In this document: one piece after another, positions 48,489 to 60,753 of the stretch
Layout: each line of letters starts with the position of its first letter
Position numbering within the stretch: position 1 is the stretch's first letter
NCBI RefSeq assembly: GCF_900115095.1
Contig: NZ_FOVH01000001.1
Coordinates: 62,001 to 126,000 of the forward strand
Reading direction: 5' to 3'
Source of the DNA: Actinomadura madurae
Lineage (GTDB): Bacteria; Actinomycetota; Actinomycetes; Streptosporangiales; Streptosporangiaceae
DNA: 64,000 bases
Program-made: the position numbers and the translations under genes
Notes under the pieces: model-generated
What the model saw: only the letters and a program-made list of their open reading frames with translations
Database searches by the model: none
Told to the model about the DNA's origin: nothing

Positions 48489-50132
48489 TCAGAGCGTCCG
48501 GACGGAGCCGAGCACCGCCTCCAGGTCGCCCTGCGCCGTGAACGCGTCCGGCAGGGACACCATCAGCACGCCCGGCTCCTCGCCGGCGCCGCGGTGGACG
48601 ACCAGGATCGCCAGGACGGCGGACGAGACCCGCCAGCCGTTCGCCCGTGCCTGCGGGAAGTCCAGCCGGATCTTCCGGAGCCAGGCCTCCCTCCCGTCGG
48701 CCGTCCGCCGCCGCCCCGACGGCAGCGCGGTGATCGAGTGCTGGACCGTGAACATCTCCCGGAGCATCCGCGCCTCGACGCGGTCGGCGACCGTCCGCGG
48801 TTCCACCGCCGCCGGATAGCCCTCGCTCTCGTCGGGGAGCGCCGGCCGGGAGAGGCTCGTGGCGTTGAAGCTCGCCCCGTTGACCGGCTCCTGCACGGGG
48901 GCGATCTGCCCCGCGGTGAACCCGCCGTCCCCGAGCCAGTTCGCGGGGGCCGCCACCCACGGCCGGCCGAGCCGGGCGTACGACAGCCCGGCCTCGGGGT
49001 CGTCGATCCGTCCCACCACCTGCGAGGACGCGCCGCCCGCCGGAGAGGAGGGCGTGCCGCCGGCGGATGCCGCCGCCGGGGACTTCGACGCGGCCTTCCC
49101 GCCCTGCCCGTCCAGGACGAGGGCCGCCGCCACCCCGGCGGCGAGGAGCACCAGGAGGGCCAGCGCGCTCGCGCCCGGGAGGAGCCATCCGCGTCCGGCC
49201 CGGCCCGCGGACTCCCGCGGAGCGGGCCGCCCCATGGGCGCGGCAGGGGCGAGGGCGGCGTCGAGGTCGGCCGCGGTCGCGGCCATGGCGGCGACCTCGC
49301 CGGGAAGCCAGCCGCCGCCGGGGTCCGGACCGCCGGCGGCGCAGCGGCTCAGCACCTCCGCCACGCCGGGACGGTCCGCCGGATCCTTGGCCAGGCATCC
49401 GGCGACCAGGTCGCGCAGCGGTGCGGGCACGGCCGCGAGGTCGGGCTCCTCGCCGACGATCCGGTACAGCAGCGCGGGGGCCGGACCCGTCCCGAACGGC
49501 GGGCGGCCCGCGGCGGCGTACGCCAGCACGGCGCCGAGCGAGAACACATCGCTCGCCGGGCCGATGCCGGAGGCGCCGCGGGCCTGCTCCGGCGACATGA
49601 ACGCCGGGGTGCCGGTGGTCGCGCCCGTCGCCGTCACGGGCGCCGACTCCAGGGCGCGCGCGATGCCGAAGTCGATGACGCGCGGTCCGTCCGGCGCGAG
49701 GATCACGTTGGCCGGCTTGAGATCGCGGTGCACGAGCCCGCACGCGTGCACGGCCGCGAGCCCCTCGGCCAGCCCGGCGCCGAGGACCCGCACCGCCGGG
49801 ACCGGCAGGGGGCCGTGGGCCTTGACCGCCGCCGCCAGCGACGGGCCGGGGACGTAGGCGGTGACGAGCCACGGCCGCTCGGCGTCCGGATCGGCGTCGA
49901 CGACCTGGGCGGTGTAGAAGCCGCCCACCCGGCGCGCGGCCTCAACCTCGATCTTGAACCGGCGCCGGAAGCCGGGGTCGGCGCCGAACTCGGGGCGCAC
50001 CATCTTCACGGCGACGGGACGGCCGCCCGCGGAGCGGCCGAGGAACACCTGCCCCATGCCGCCGCCGCCGAGCCGGCCCAGCAGCCGGTAGCCGCCGACC
50101 TGGTCCGGGTCGTCCGGTAGTAACGGATCCAT
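48489..50132 (-). CDS. Transmembrane Ser/Thr protein kinase
   Basis: The start is ATG 50132; ATG 50150 is an alternative. The 547-residue protein has a kinase domain (GGGGMGQVFLG, VAVKMVRPEF, HRDLKPANVILA, DFGIARA, TPAFMSPEQARG) over about residues 12-275. A TM helix follows (LLPGASALALLVLLAAGVAA) and an extracytoplasmic domain of about 180 residues (GRPWVAAPANWLGDGGFTAG, LREMFTVQHSITALPSGRRR). The outer domain is not PASTA. It is convergent with the tRNA array and divergent from the TetR gene. Confidence 0.92.
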   Translation of the reverse strand: MDPLLPDDPDQVGGYRLLGRLGGGGMGQVFLGRSAGGRPVAVKMVRPEFGADPGFRRRFKIEVEAARRVGGFYTAQVVDADPDAERPWLVTAYVPGPSLAAAVKAHGPLPVPAVRVLGAGLAEGLAAVHACGLVHRDLKPANVILAPDGPRVIDFGIARALESAPVTATGATTGTPAFMSPEQARGASGIGPASDVFSLGAVLAYAAAGRPPFGTGPAPALLYRIVGEEPDLAAVPAPLRDLVAGCLAKDPADRPGVAEVLSRCAAGGPDPGGGWLPGEVAAMAATAADLDAALAPAAPMGRPAPRESAGRAGRGWLLPGASALALLVLLAAGVAAALVLDGQGGKAASKSPAAASAGGTPSSPAGGASSQVVGRIDDPEAGLSYARLGRPWVAAPANWLGDGGFTAGQIAPVQEPVNGASFNATSLSRPALPDESEGYPAAVEPRTVADRVEARMLREMFTVQHSITALPSGRRRTADGREAWLRKIRLDFPQARANGWRVSSAVLAILVVHRGAGEEPGVLMVSLPDAFTAQGDLEAVLGSVRTL

Positions 50133-50179
50133 GCCGCACAGCCTTTCCATGCGCACAGCCTTGCCCAGCACCCCGGTTG

Positions 50180-50224
50180 TTGCCAACGGGTCGTTTCTGA
50201 ACTAATGTCTGGACACGTGTCCGG
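50180..50224 (+). promoter_or_regulatory. Promoter and operator of the TetR-P450 operon
   Basis: -35 TTGCCA (50180-50185), 17-base spacer, -10 TAATGT (50203-50208), 8 bases, then GTG 50217. The palindrome CTGGACACGTGTCCGG (50209-50224) covers the start codon exactly as in the aldA promoter. The layout predicts a leaderless mRNA and repression by blocking initiation. Confidence 0.75.
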
Positions 50225-50804
50225 GAAACAGCAGCTGACGACCGAGCCCACCCGCCGCCGCCTCACCGAGCGGCAGGCCGACACGGTGCGGCGGCTGACC
50301 GACGCCGCCGTGGTGGAGGTCGGCGAGGCCGGCTACGACGGGCTGACCGTCCGCAACGTGGCCCGGCGCGCCGGAGTGGCCCCGGCCACCGCCTACACCT
50401 ACTTCGCGTCCAAGAACCACCTGATCACCGAGGTGTTCTGGCGCCGGCTGAGCGCCCTGCCCCCGGTGGAGGCGGACGGGACGCTGCTCGAACGCGTGGT
50501 GGAGACGCTGCGCGAGATCGCGCTGCTGGTGTCGGACGAGCCGGAGCTGGCGGCGGCGTGCACCACCGCGCTGCTCGGCACCGACCCGGACGTCCGGGAG
50601 CTGCGGGAGCGGATCGGCGTCGCCATCCGCGAGCGGCTCCGCGCGGCGCTGCGCGACCACGACGACCCGAGGATCCTCGGCGCGCTGGAACTGGCCTACA
50701 CCGGCGCGCTGGTGCACGCGGGCATGGGCTACACGTCCTATGCCCGCATGGCCGACCGGCTCGCCGAGATGGCGGAGCTCATCCTGCCCGGACCCCCCGA
50801 GTGA
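50217..50804 (+). CDS. TetR-family regulator of the CYP51/aldA locus (Rv0767c-like)
   Basis: GTG 50217 is preferred over ATG 50205 because it aligns with the aldA start in the shared promoter; ATG 50205 would lie inside the -10 element. The 195-residue protein has the HTH GLTVRNVARRAGVAPATAYT-YF and a mixed helical ligand domain (ELALAYTGALVHAGMGY-like end). It is followed after 10 bases by the P450 genes. It probably represses both this operon and the aldA operon; the ligand may be a CYP51 pathway intermediate. Confidence 0.88.
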   Translation: MSGKQQLTTEPTRRRLTERQADTVRRLTDAAVVEVGEAGYDGLTVRNVARRAGVAPATAYTYFASKNHLITEVFWRRLSALPPVEADGTLLERVVETLREIALLVSDEPELAAACTTALLGTDPDVRELRERIGVAIRERLRAALRDHDDPRILGALELAYTGALVHAGMGYTSYARMADRLAEMAELILPGPPE

Positions 50805-50814
50805 GGTGACGGCC

Positions 50815-52011
50815 GTGGACCCTGCTGAGCAGGTCTCCTACAGCCCGTTCGACTACGCGGTCCACGAGGACCCCTACCCCCTCTACGCGCGTCTCCGCGA
50901 GGAGGCGCCCCTGTACCGCAACGACGAGATCGGCTTCTGGGCGCTGTCCCGGCACGCCGACGTCGCGGCGGCGTTCCGCGACCACGCCACGTTCTCCAAC
51001 TCCCACGGCGTCTCGGTCGAACCGAGCGCCTGGGGCCCGCACGCGAGCCGGACGATGTCGTTCCTGGCCCTCGACCCGCCGCGCCACACGCGCATGCGGG
51101 CGCTGGTGTCCAAGGGCTTCACCCCGCGGCGCGTGAAGGAGATGGGCGACGGCATCCTGGCGCTGACCCGGCGCCACCTGGAACCGGCTCTGGACAAGCG
51201 CGAGTTCGACTTCGTCGCCGACTTCGCCGGGCTGCTGCCCATGGACGTCATCTCCGAGATGATGGGCGTCCCCGAGGCGGACCGGGCGGAGGTGCGGCGG
51301 CTCGCCGACACCGTCGTCCACCGGGAGGAGGGGCTGAACGACGTCCCGCCCGCCGGGATGGACGCGGCGCTCACCCTCGCCGGCTACTACCAGGACATGG
51401 TGGCCGAACGCCGCCGCAGGCCGGCGGACGACCTGACGTCCGCGCTGCTGGAGGCCGAGGTCGACGGCGACCGGCTGGACGACACCGAGGTCATCGCGTT
51501 CCTGTTCCTGATGGTGGTCGCCGGGAACGAGACCACCACCAAGCTGCTGGCCAACGCGCTGTACTGGGGGTCGCTGAACCCGGACCAGGCCGCCAGGCCG
51601 CTCCGCGACCCGGCCCGCGTGGACGACTGGGTGGAGGAGACGCTCCGCTACGACACCTCCAGCCAGATGCTCGCCCGCAAGGTCGTCAAGGACGTCGAGC
51701 TGCACGGGAAGCGGGTGCCCGCGGGCGACCGGATGCTGCTGCTCGTCGGGTCGGCCAACCGCGACCCCCGCGCCTTCGAGGACGCCGACACCTACGACCT
51801 CGACCGCGACACCTCCCGGCTCGTCAGCTTCGGCGGCGGGCGGCACTTCTGCCTCGGCGCCAACCTGGCCCGGCTGGAGGCCCGCATCGCGCTGGCCGAG
51901 CTGGTGCGGCGCGTCTCGTCCTACGAGGTCGACCACGGCGGCGCCGAGCGGGTGCACTCGGTGAACGTCCGCGGTTTCGCCTCGCTGCCCGTCCGTGTGG
52001 AGGTGCGCTAG
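50815..52011 (+). CDS. cyp123: Cytochrome P450, CYP123-like
   Basis: The start is GTG 50815 (GAGGTGA upstream). The 398-residue P450 has the oxygen-binding helix (VVAGNETTTKLLANALYWG), E-x-x-R (VEETLRYDTSSQMLAR) and the haem loop FGGGRHFCLGANLARLE with the Cys ligand. Gene order and sequence style match Rv0766c (CYP123) of mycobacteria. It probably uses the ferredoxin encoded at 54229. Its stop overlaps the SDR start by one base. Confidence 0.85.
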   Translation: MDPAEQVSYSPFDYAVHEDPYPLYARLREEAPLYRNDEIGFWALSRHADVAAAFRDHATFSNSHGVSVEPSAWGPHASRTMSFLALDPPRHTRMRALVSKGFTPRRVKEMGDGILALTRRHLEPALDKREFDFVADFAGLLPMDVISEMMGVPEADRAEVRRLADTVVHREEGLNDVPPAGMDAALTLAGYYQDMVAERRRRPADDLTSALLEAEVDGDRLDDTEVIAFLFLMVVAGNETTTKLLANALYWGSLNPDQAARPLRDPARVDDWVEETLRYDTSSQMLARKVVKDVELHGKRVPAGDRMLLLVGSANRDPRAFEDADTYDLDRDTSRLVSFGGGRHFCLGANLARLEARIALAELVRRVSSYEVDHGGAERVHSVNVRGFASLPVRVEVR

Positions 52012-52786
52012 TGCCCCGGTTCGATCCCCATCCCGAGCGGCGGCCCGCCGTGGTGACCGGCGCGTCGTCCGGGATCGGCGCCGCGACCGCCACCGCCCTG
52101 GCGATGGCCGGGCATCCGGTCGCGCTCGGCGCGCGGCGCCTGGAGAAGTGCGAGGAGCTGGCCGCGACGATCCGGGCCGGCGGGGGAGAGGCGTTCGCCC
52201 ACCCGCTGGACGTCGGCGACTCCGACTCGGTCAAGGCGTTCGCCTCCGCCGCGCAGGACGCGCTCGGGCCGGTCGAGGTCGTCGTGTCCAGCGCCGGCGA
52301 CCTGGCCGCCGGACGCCTCCACGAGATCGACTCCGAAGACTTCCTCGCGCAGACGCAGGTCCACCTCGTCGGCGCGCACCGCCTCGTGTCGCACTTCGTC
52401 CCGCGGATGGTGGCGCGGCGCCGCGGCGACATCGTGTTCATCTCCTCCGACACCGTCCCCGCCCCGCGCTCCTGGACGGGCGCCTACGTCGCGGCCAAGA
52501 GCGGCGTGGAGGGCATGGCCCGCACCATGCAGATGGAGCTGGAGGGGACGGGGGTGCGGGCGTCCATCGTCCGGCCCGGACCCACCGCGACCGGCATGGG
52601 CATGACCTGGGACGCCGAGACGACCGGGGCCGTCCTGGAGGACTGGGTGAAGTGGGGCCACGCCCGGCACCCGTACTTCCTGCGCCCGTCCGACGTCGCC
52701 GCCGCCGTCGCCGCGGTCGTCGCGACCCCGCGCGGCGCCCATCTCCGGCTCGTCGAAGTACAGCCCGAAGCCCCCTTGGAGGAATC

Positions 52787-52790
<4 letters not shown>
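52011..52790 (+). CDS. SDR-family oxidoreductase (Rv0765c-like)
   Basis: This 259-residue classical SDR begins with GTG 52011. Motifs: VTGASSGIGAATATALAMAG, the Asn-Ala-Gly-like VSSAGDLAAGRL, IVFISSDTVPAPRSWTGAYV with Ser, and AYVAAKSGVEGMART (Y-x3-K), RPGPTATGMG. It overlaps the CYP51 start (ATGA). It probably oxidises or reduces the product of one of the P450s. Confidence 0.9.
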
Positions 52791-54974
<2,184 letters not shown>

Positions 54975-56076
54975 GCGGCATCCGCGGGGATCACCTCCGC
55001 GGTGTGCTGCCCGACCGCCGGTGCCGGGGCGGGGGCCGTGCGGGGATGGCGCGAGAAGCGCGGGGCCGGCATGGACTGCAGGACGCCGTCGACCTCGACC
55101 AGGCAGCGCCGCTCGGCGAGGTGCGGGTGACCGGCGGCCTCGCGCAGGGACAGCACCGGCGCCACGCAGGCATCGCTGCCCGCGAAGACCTCCGTCCACT
55201 CCCGCCGGGTGCGGGTGGCGAAGGCCGCGGCGAACGCCGCGCGCATGTCGCCCCAGCGGCCGCGGTCCGCCTGGTCGGCGGGGTCGACGTCGACGCCGAG
55301 CAGGTGGACGAAGGCGGCGAAGAACTGCGGCTCCAGCGCCCCGACGGCCATGTGCTCCCCGTCCAGCGTCCGGTAGACGGCGTAGAAGGGCGCGCCGCCG
55401 TCGAGCAGGTTCGTCCCGCGCTCGTCGCTCCACCGGCCGTCGGCCAGCAGGCCGTGCACGATCCCGAGCAGGTGGACCGTCCCGTCGACGATGGCCGCGT
55501 CCACCACCTGGCCGCGGCCGGTGGAGCGCGCTTCGAGCACGGCCGCGAGGACGCCCATCACCAGGTAGGCCGCGCCGCCGCCGAGATCGCCGACGAGGTT
55601 GAGGGGGATCGCGGGCGCGCCGCCCGCCGCGCCGATGGCGTGCAGCGCGCCCGTCGGGGCGATGTAGGCGATGTCGTGGCCCGCCGTCGCGGCGTCGGGG
55701 CCGTCCTGCCCCCAGCCGGTCATCCGGCCGTAGACGAGGCGGGCGTTGCGGGCGCGCAGCCGGTCCGGCCCGAGGCCGAGGCGCTCGGCCACCCCGGGGC
55801 GGAAGCCCTCCAGCAGCACGTCGGCCGTGTCGCAGAGGTCCAGCAGCGCCGCGACGGCCTCCGGGCGCTTCAGATCGAGCACGATCGACCGCTTGCCCCG
55901 GCCCGGCAGGTCGGCGGCCGGCTCGGCCGCGTCCAGGACGCCCCGGGCGGGACGGTCGACGCGGATAACGTCGGCGCCCATCTCGGCCAGGATCATCCCG
56001 GCGAACGGGCACGGCCCGATGCCGGCCAGCTCGACCACCCGGATCCCGGCCAGCGGGCCGCGCGGTCCGTCCCCTC

Positions 56077-56907
56077 TCACAGGGTCATCCCGCCGCCGCA
56101 GACGAGGGTCTGGCCGCTGACGTAGTCGGATTCGGGCGTGCAGAGCAGGTACACCGCGCCGGCGGCCTCCTCGGGCGTTCCGGTGCGGCCGAGGGGGATC
56201 ATCTGCTCCGCCGCCGCCAGCAGCCCGGGGTTGACGCCGACCTTGACGCTGCGGCCCTCGACCTCGATGGTGCCGCCCTCGCCGGCCGCCGCCTCGGTCA
56301 GCCGGGTGCGGATGAAGCCGAACGCCACCGTGTTGACCGTGACGTTGTACCGGCCCCACTCCTTGGCGAGCGTCCTGGTCATCCCGGTGACGCCGGCCTT
56401 GGCCGCCGCGTAGTTGAGCTGCCCGGCGTTGCCGCCGAGACCGGCGACCGACGAGACGTTGACGACCTTGCGGCAGGCGGCCGTCTCCCCGGCCTCCCGT
56501 TCCCGGCGCACCGCCGCGGCGATGACCGGCTGGGCCGCGCGCAGGATGCGGAAGGGCGCGGTCAGGTGCACGCCGAGCATGGCGTCCCACTGCTCGTCGG
56601 TCATCTTCTGGATGACCGAGTCCCACGTGTAGCCGGCGTTGTTGACGATGACGTCGACCCCGCCGAAGGCGTCGACGGCCGTGGTCACGAACCGCTGGGC
56701 GAAGCCGGTACCGGTGACGCTGCCGGGGCAGGCGACTGCGGCCCCGCCGCGCGCCTCCACCTCCTTGACGGTCTGCGCGGCCGGCTCGCCGTCCAGGTCG
56801 TTGACGACGACGCCGGCCCCGTCGGCGGCCAGCTTGAGCGCGATCTCCCGGCCGATCCCGCGTCCGGCGCCGGTCACGAGCGCGGTGCGCCCGTCGAGCT
56901 TTCCCAT
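56077..56907 (-). CDS. SDR-family (3R)-hydroxyacyl-CoA dehydrogenase-like
   Basis: This 276-residue protein starts MGKLDGRTALVTGAGRGIGR with the NAD site, then VVNDLDGEPAAQTVKEVEAR, IVNNAGYTWD, VVNVSSVAGLGGNAGQLNYA and NYAAAKAGVTGMTRTLAKEW (Y-x3-K), and ends GGGMTL. The VVNDL..E and overall pattern resemble the dehydrogenase part of peroxisomal multifunctional enzyme 2. It is likely to act after the MaoC hydratase encoded at 59793. Coupled to the CoA-transferase gene. Confidence 0.9.
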   Translation of the reverse strand: MGKLDGRTALVTGAGRGIGREIALKLAADGAGVVVNDLDGEPAAQTVKEVEARGGAAVACPGSVTGTGFAQRFVTTAVDAFGGVDVIVNNAGYTWDSVIQKMTDEQWDAMLGVHLTAPFRILRAAQPVIAAAVRREREAGETAACRKVVNVSSVAGLGGNAGQLNYAAAKAGVTGMTRTLAKEWGRYNVTVNTVAFGFIRTRLTEAAAGEGGTIEVEGRSVKVGVNPGLLAAAEQMIPLGRTGTPEEAAGAVYLLCTPESDYVSGQTLVCGGGMTL

Positions 56908-56944
56908 GGGGTCTCCTTCGTGTGGTGGTGTGGCGGGCCCGGCT

Positions 56945-58540
56945 TCAGCCGCGGGGGCGCGGGCGGCGGACGGCGAATCCGATGGCGGCGAGGGTCGCCG
57001 CCGCGCACAGCCAGGCGAAGACGTCGCCGATGAGGCGGTACGGAGTCGTCGCGCCGCGCGTGGGGACGTCCACGATCCAGGGGGCGTTGTCGCCGGGCGT
57101 GGTGTCCTGCTGCGCCAGGACGTTGCCCTGGTGGTCGAACGCCTGGGACGAGCCGTTGAAGTCCTGCCGGACCAGGGCGTAGCCGTTCTCGATCGCCCGC
57201 AGGCTCGCCATCTGGGTGTGGATGCGGCCCATCTCCGGCCAGTCGCCGCCGGGGACGAGCATGATGTCGGCGTCGACGTGCATCATGGCCGGGAAGTCCG
57301 CGTCGTAGCAGATGACGTTGGACAGGCGGCCGTACGGCGTCTCGACCACGGGAGCCGGCCCGGTGCCGGCCTTGTAGGGTTCCAGCCCGGGGATGGGGTG
57401 GCGCTTCTGGTACGTCCACAGTCTGGTGCCGTCGGGGCCGAAGAGCACCGTCTGGTCCCGGCCGTAGGGGGCGTCCGGCAGATAGACGTTCGCGGCGACG
57501 CTGAGGTAGATGTGCTCCTGCCCGGCCAGCTCGGCGGCCTTGGCGAGGAACGCCGGCTCGTCGGCGGACCGCAGCCGCTGCGCGTTCTCCGACCAGAAGA
57601 CGATCTTCGCGCCCGACCGGGCCGCGCTCCGCGTGTCGGCGAACAGCTGCGCGGTGAGCACGTCGGCCGCGGCGCGCACCTTCGCCGCGTCGACCCGGGA
57701 GACGGCCTCGTGGTCGCCGATGTCCGTGCCGATCCGCCGCTCGGCCTCCGCCAGCGTCGCCTTGCTCGGGTTGATCCCCGCGACGCGGACGGTGGGCGCG
57801 GTCGAGGCGGGGAAGAACGCGAGCCGCGCCTGCCCGCCCACGAGCACCAGGCCGAGCAGGGCGGCCACCGCGAAGGCGGGCCTCGCGGCGTGCCAGGACA
57901 CGCCGTGCTCCCACAGGTGGTTCGCGGCGGTGGCGGTGACGCCGATGAGGAACGAGATCGCGTACGGCCCGGCGGCGGACAGCACCTGGAGCAGCGCCAG
58001 GTTCGCGTGCTGCGTGACCGCGAGCAGCCCGTAGGCGGTGCCGAACGGGTTGTAGGTGCCGAGCAGGAAGGCGGTCGCGGTCAGCGCGGCCGGGAACGCG
58101 AGCAGCCGCCCGAGCGGTCCCAGCCTCGGCGACACGAAGCGGTCCACCGCGAAGGGAACGAGGCAGCCGGACGCGAGGCTGAGCACGCCGATGAACGTCA
58201 GGAAGGTCAGCGGCACGGCGAGCTGCACCACCCAGAACAGCCCTCCGGCGACGCCCACCAGCCAGATCAGCGGCAGGCCGGTCGCCGGGCGGCCGGTCCG
58301 CAGGAACCTGAGCAGGAAGATCTGGAAGACCCAGGCGGCCATGGCCAGATCCCAGCGGCCGCCGACGGCGAAGAGTTGCAGGAGCAGCCCGAGGGCCAGC
58401 CAGAGGTACCGGCGGCGCTCCCGGGGGAGACGGTGTCCGGAGCCTCGCCGTCCGGAGCCCTGGTCCTTGTGCTGACGCGATGGCGCCGGCTGCCCGGCGG
58501 CACCGGGTCCCGGCTCGGTGCCGGTCGTGCTGCTGCTCAT
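56945..58540 (-). CDS. lnt: Apolipoprotein N-acyltransferase-like membrane protein
   Basis: The start is ATG 58540 or 58543 (GGGAGGA adjacent). The protein of about 531 residues has six to seven N-terminal TM helices, then a nitrilase-type domain with the Glu-Lys-Cys set: IVFWSENAQRL (Glu), TYQKRHPIPGLEPYK (Lys), SNVICYDADFPAMM (Cys). One C-terminal TM helix follows. Lnt transfers the third acyl chain to lipoproteins using phospholipid. A place inside a CoA-thioester gene cluster is unusual; a specialised N-acyltransferase is possible. Confidence 0.85.
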   Translation of the reverse strand: MSSSTTGTEPGPGAAGQPAPSRQHKDQGSGRRGSGHRLPRERRRYLWLALGLLLQLFAVGGRWDLAMAAWVFQIFLLRFLRTGRPATGLPLIWLVGVAGGLFWVVQLAVPLTFLTFIGVLSLASGCLVPFAVDRFVSPRLGPLGRLLAFPAALTATAFLLGTYNPFGTAYGLLAVTQHANLALLQVLSAAGPYAISFLIGVTATAANHLWEHGVSWHAARPAFAVAALLGLVLVGGQARLAFFPASTAPTVRVAGINPSKATLAEAERRIGTDIGDHEAVSRVDAAKVRAAADVLTAQLFADTRSAARSGAKIVFWSENAQRLRSADEPAFLAKAAELAGQEHIYLSVAANVYLPDAPYGRDQTVLFGPDGTRLWTYQKRHPIPGLEPYKAGTGPAPVVETPYGRLSNVICYDADFPAMMHVDADIMLVPGGDWPEMGRIHTQMASLRAIENGYALVRQDFNGSSQAFDHQGNVLAQQDTTPGDNAPWIVDVPTRGATTPYRLIGDVFAWLCAAATLAAIGFAVRRPRPRG

Positions 58541-58563
58541 CATTCCTCCCGGGGGTGCGGAGC

Positions 58564-59766
58564 TCACCGCTCGGCGGGCCGGTACGCGGTGACGACGGCG
58601 GCGCCGCCGAGGCCGATGTTGTGCGCGAGCGCGACACCCGTCCGGGACGCGGCCGCGGGGACCTGGCGGAGGCCGGCCGTGCCGCGCAGCTGCCAGGTCA
58701 GCTCCGCGCACTGCGCGAGTCCCGTCGCGCCCAGCGGGTGGCCCTTGGAGATCAGGCCGCCGGACGGGTTGACCACCCAGGTGCCGCCGTGGGTCGTCTC
58801 CCCGGCGTCGACGAGCTTGCCGCCCTCGCCGGGCGCGCACAGCCCGAGGGCCTCGTAGGTGAGCAGCTCGTTGGTGGAGAAGCAGTCGTGCAGCTCGATG
58901 ACGTCCACATCGTCCGGGCCGATCCCCGCCTGCTCGTAGACCTGCCTGGCCGCGGCCCGGCTCATGTGCGCCCCGACGATCGCGGCGGCGGTGCCGTCGA
59001 AGGTGCTCTCCAGGTCGGTCACGACGGACTGCCCCACGATCTCGACCGCCCGGCCGGCGAGGCCGTGGCGGTCGACGAACTCCTCGTCGGCCAGCACCGC
59101 CGCCGCCGACCCGTCCGAGGTCGGGGAGCACTGAAGCCTGGTGAGCGGCTCGACGACGGCCGGCGCGCTCAAGATCTCGTCGAGGGTGAACTCGCGCCGG
59201 AACTGGGCGTAGGGGTTGTTCACCGAATGCTTGTGGTTCTTCTGCGCGATCCGCGCGAAGTGCTCGGCGGTCGTGCCGTACCGCTCCATGTGCTCCAGGC
59301 CGGCCGCGGCGAACATCCACGGCGCCATCGGAGCGCCCGGCCCGCGCAGCTCGGCCAGCGCGCCGACGTGCCGCTCCAGCGGGCGGGCCCGGTCCGTCCA
59401 GACCTCCGAGAGCGATCCCGGCGACATCCGCTCGAACCCGACCGCGAGCGCGCAGCCGGCGAGCCCGCCGGCGACGGCGCGGGCGGCCAGCCACAGCGCC
59501 GACGATCCGGTGGCGCAGTTGTTGTTCACGTTGACGACCGGCACACCGGTCATGCCCAGCTCGTAGACGGCCCGCTGGCCGCTGGTGGAGTCGCCGTAGA
59601 CGTATCCGGCGTACACCTCTCCGACGTCGGCGAACGTGACGCCGGCGTCCGCCAGCGCCGCCGACCCGGACTCGGCGACCATCGCCGGGTAGTCCCAGCC
59701 CTCGCGGCGGCCGGGCTTCTCGAACCTCGTCATTCCGACGCCGATGACGAAGACCTTGCGTGACAT
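58564..59766 (-). CDS. Thiolase / SCP2-type lipid-transfer protein
   Basis: This 400-residue thiolase-fold protein has the nucleophilic Cys in [20 protein letters not shown], the second half motifs [20 protein letters not shown] and [20 protein letters not shown] (His), and ends [15 protein letters not shown]. It belongs to the SCP2-thiolase/FadA5-like branch that cleaves branched or steroid side-chain 3-ketoacyl-CoA. It is next to MaoC and Lnt-like genes in one minus-strand run. Confidence 0.9.
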   Translation of the reverse strand: MSRKVFVIGVGMTRFEKPGRREGWDYPAMVAESGSAALADAGVTFADVGEVYAGYVYGDSTSGQRAVYELGMTGVPVVNVNNNCATGSSALWLAARAVAGGLAGCALAVGFERMSPGSLSEVWTDRARPLERHVGALAELRGPGAPMAPWMFAAAGLEHMERYGTTAEHFARIAQKNHKHSVNNPYAQFRREFTLDEILSAPAVVEPLTRLQCSPTSDGSAAAVLADEEFVDRHGLAGRAVEIVGQSVVTDLESTFDGTAAAIVGAHMSRAAARQVYEQAGIGPDDVDVIELHDCFSTNELLTYEALGLCAPGEGGKLVDAGETTHGGTWVVNPSGGLISKGHPLGATGLAQCAELTWQLRGTAGLRQVPAAASRTGVALAHNIGLGGAAVVTAYRPAER

Positions 59767-59792
59767 GGGAATCTCCTTCCGCGTGCGGTCCG

Positions 59793-60632
59793 TCAGGCGG
59801 TGAACTCGGCGTGGCCGTCGGTGATCACGGGCGTGCCGTCGTCGCCGGCCGTCTCGAAGGAGTACCGGTCGGTCCCGGACGTCCACACGGTCGTGGTGAT
59901 CGTCTGGCCGGGACGCGCCGGAGCGCTGAACCGCACGGCCAGCCGCCGCAGCCGGGCCGGGTCGCCGGGCGCGGCGTGCCCGATCAGGGCGTGGCACGTG
60001 AAGGCCATCGTGCAGAGGCCGTGGACGATGATCCCCGGCAGGCCCGCCCGGCGGGCGAAATCCTCGTCGAGGTGGACGGGCATGGTGTCCCCGGACGCCT
60101 CCGCGTAGCGGAAGGTCTGGTCGTCGTCGAACTTCTGGACCACGGTGGCGTCGGGCGTCCGGCCGCGCGCGTCGCCGGCCGGGCCGTGGTCGGGAGCCGT
60201 GCGCCCGGCGTCCCCGCCGGTGTGCCGCGCGCCGCGGAAGAAGCCGGTGAAGTGCTGCTCGTTGACCGGTTCCGCCGCCGCGTCCCGCGTCTCCACCAGC
60301 GTGGTCACCACGACACCGGAGCTCCGCGCGTGGACGCCGACGACCTGCGCGCGAGTGCTGAGCACGTCGCCGGGCACGATCGGACGGTGGATCCGCAGAT
60401 CGTGCCGGCCGTGCAGGATCCGGCCGGCCGCCGATTCCGGTGCCGCGGCCAGCGTCAGCCGCGCCATGACGGAGAAGCCCGGGACGACGGCGAACACGGG
60501 AGGCGCCAGAGTGCCGTCACGATGCGCGGCGATGGGGTCGTTGGTGGCCTCGGCGTAGGCGACCGTGCGCTCCGCCGTCACCGCGAACTCGACGGGGTCG
60601 CTCCAGACCCCGACCTTCTGCGTGTGGAACAT
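59793..60632 (-). CDS. MaoC-like double hot-dog hydratase
   Basis: This 279-residue protein has two hot-dog halves. The second holds the hydratase-2 motif [20 protein letters not shown] followed by [15 protein letters not shown], with Asp and His as catalytic dyad. The first half ([20 protein letters not shown]) lacks the full motif, as in eukaryote-like MFE-2 hydratases. It hydrates 2-enoyl-CoA to the (3R)-hydroxy form, suited to the SDR encoded at 56077. Confidence 0.9.
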   Translation of the reverse strand: MFHTQKVGVWSDPVEFAVTAERTVAYAEATNDPIAAHRDGTLAPPVFAVVPGFSVMARLTLAAAPESAAGRILHGRHDLRIHRPIVPGDVLSTRAQVVGVHARSSGVVVTTLVETRDAAAEPVNEQHFTGFFRGARHTGGDAGRTAPDHGPAGDARGRTPDATVVQKFDDDQTFRYAEASGDTMPVHLDEDFARRAGLPGIIVHGLCTMAFTCHALIGHAAPGDPARLRRLAVRFSAPARPGQTITTTVWTSGTDRYSFETAGDDGTPVITDGHAEFTA

Positions 60633-60753
60633 ACCGGCGAAGCTACGGATCTCCGCCCGTCCGGCCGAGCACCGTGCCTCGCACGTTCCATGACCGCCGC
60701 GCGCACACGGCCCGCGGCTCGGCGGCCGCCGGTCCGGGCGCTAGGGTGCGTCC

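Noticed and set aside
50205-50804. ATG 50205 as the start of the TetR gene
   Set aside because: It lies inside the -10 element of the promoter shared with aldA; GTG 50217 aligns with the aldA start.
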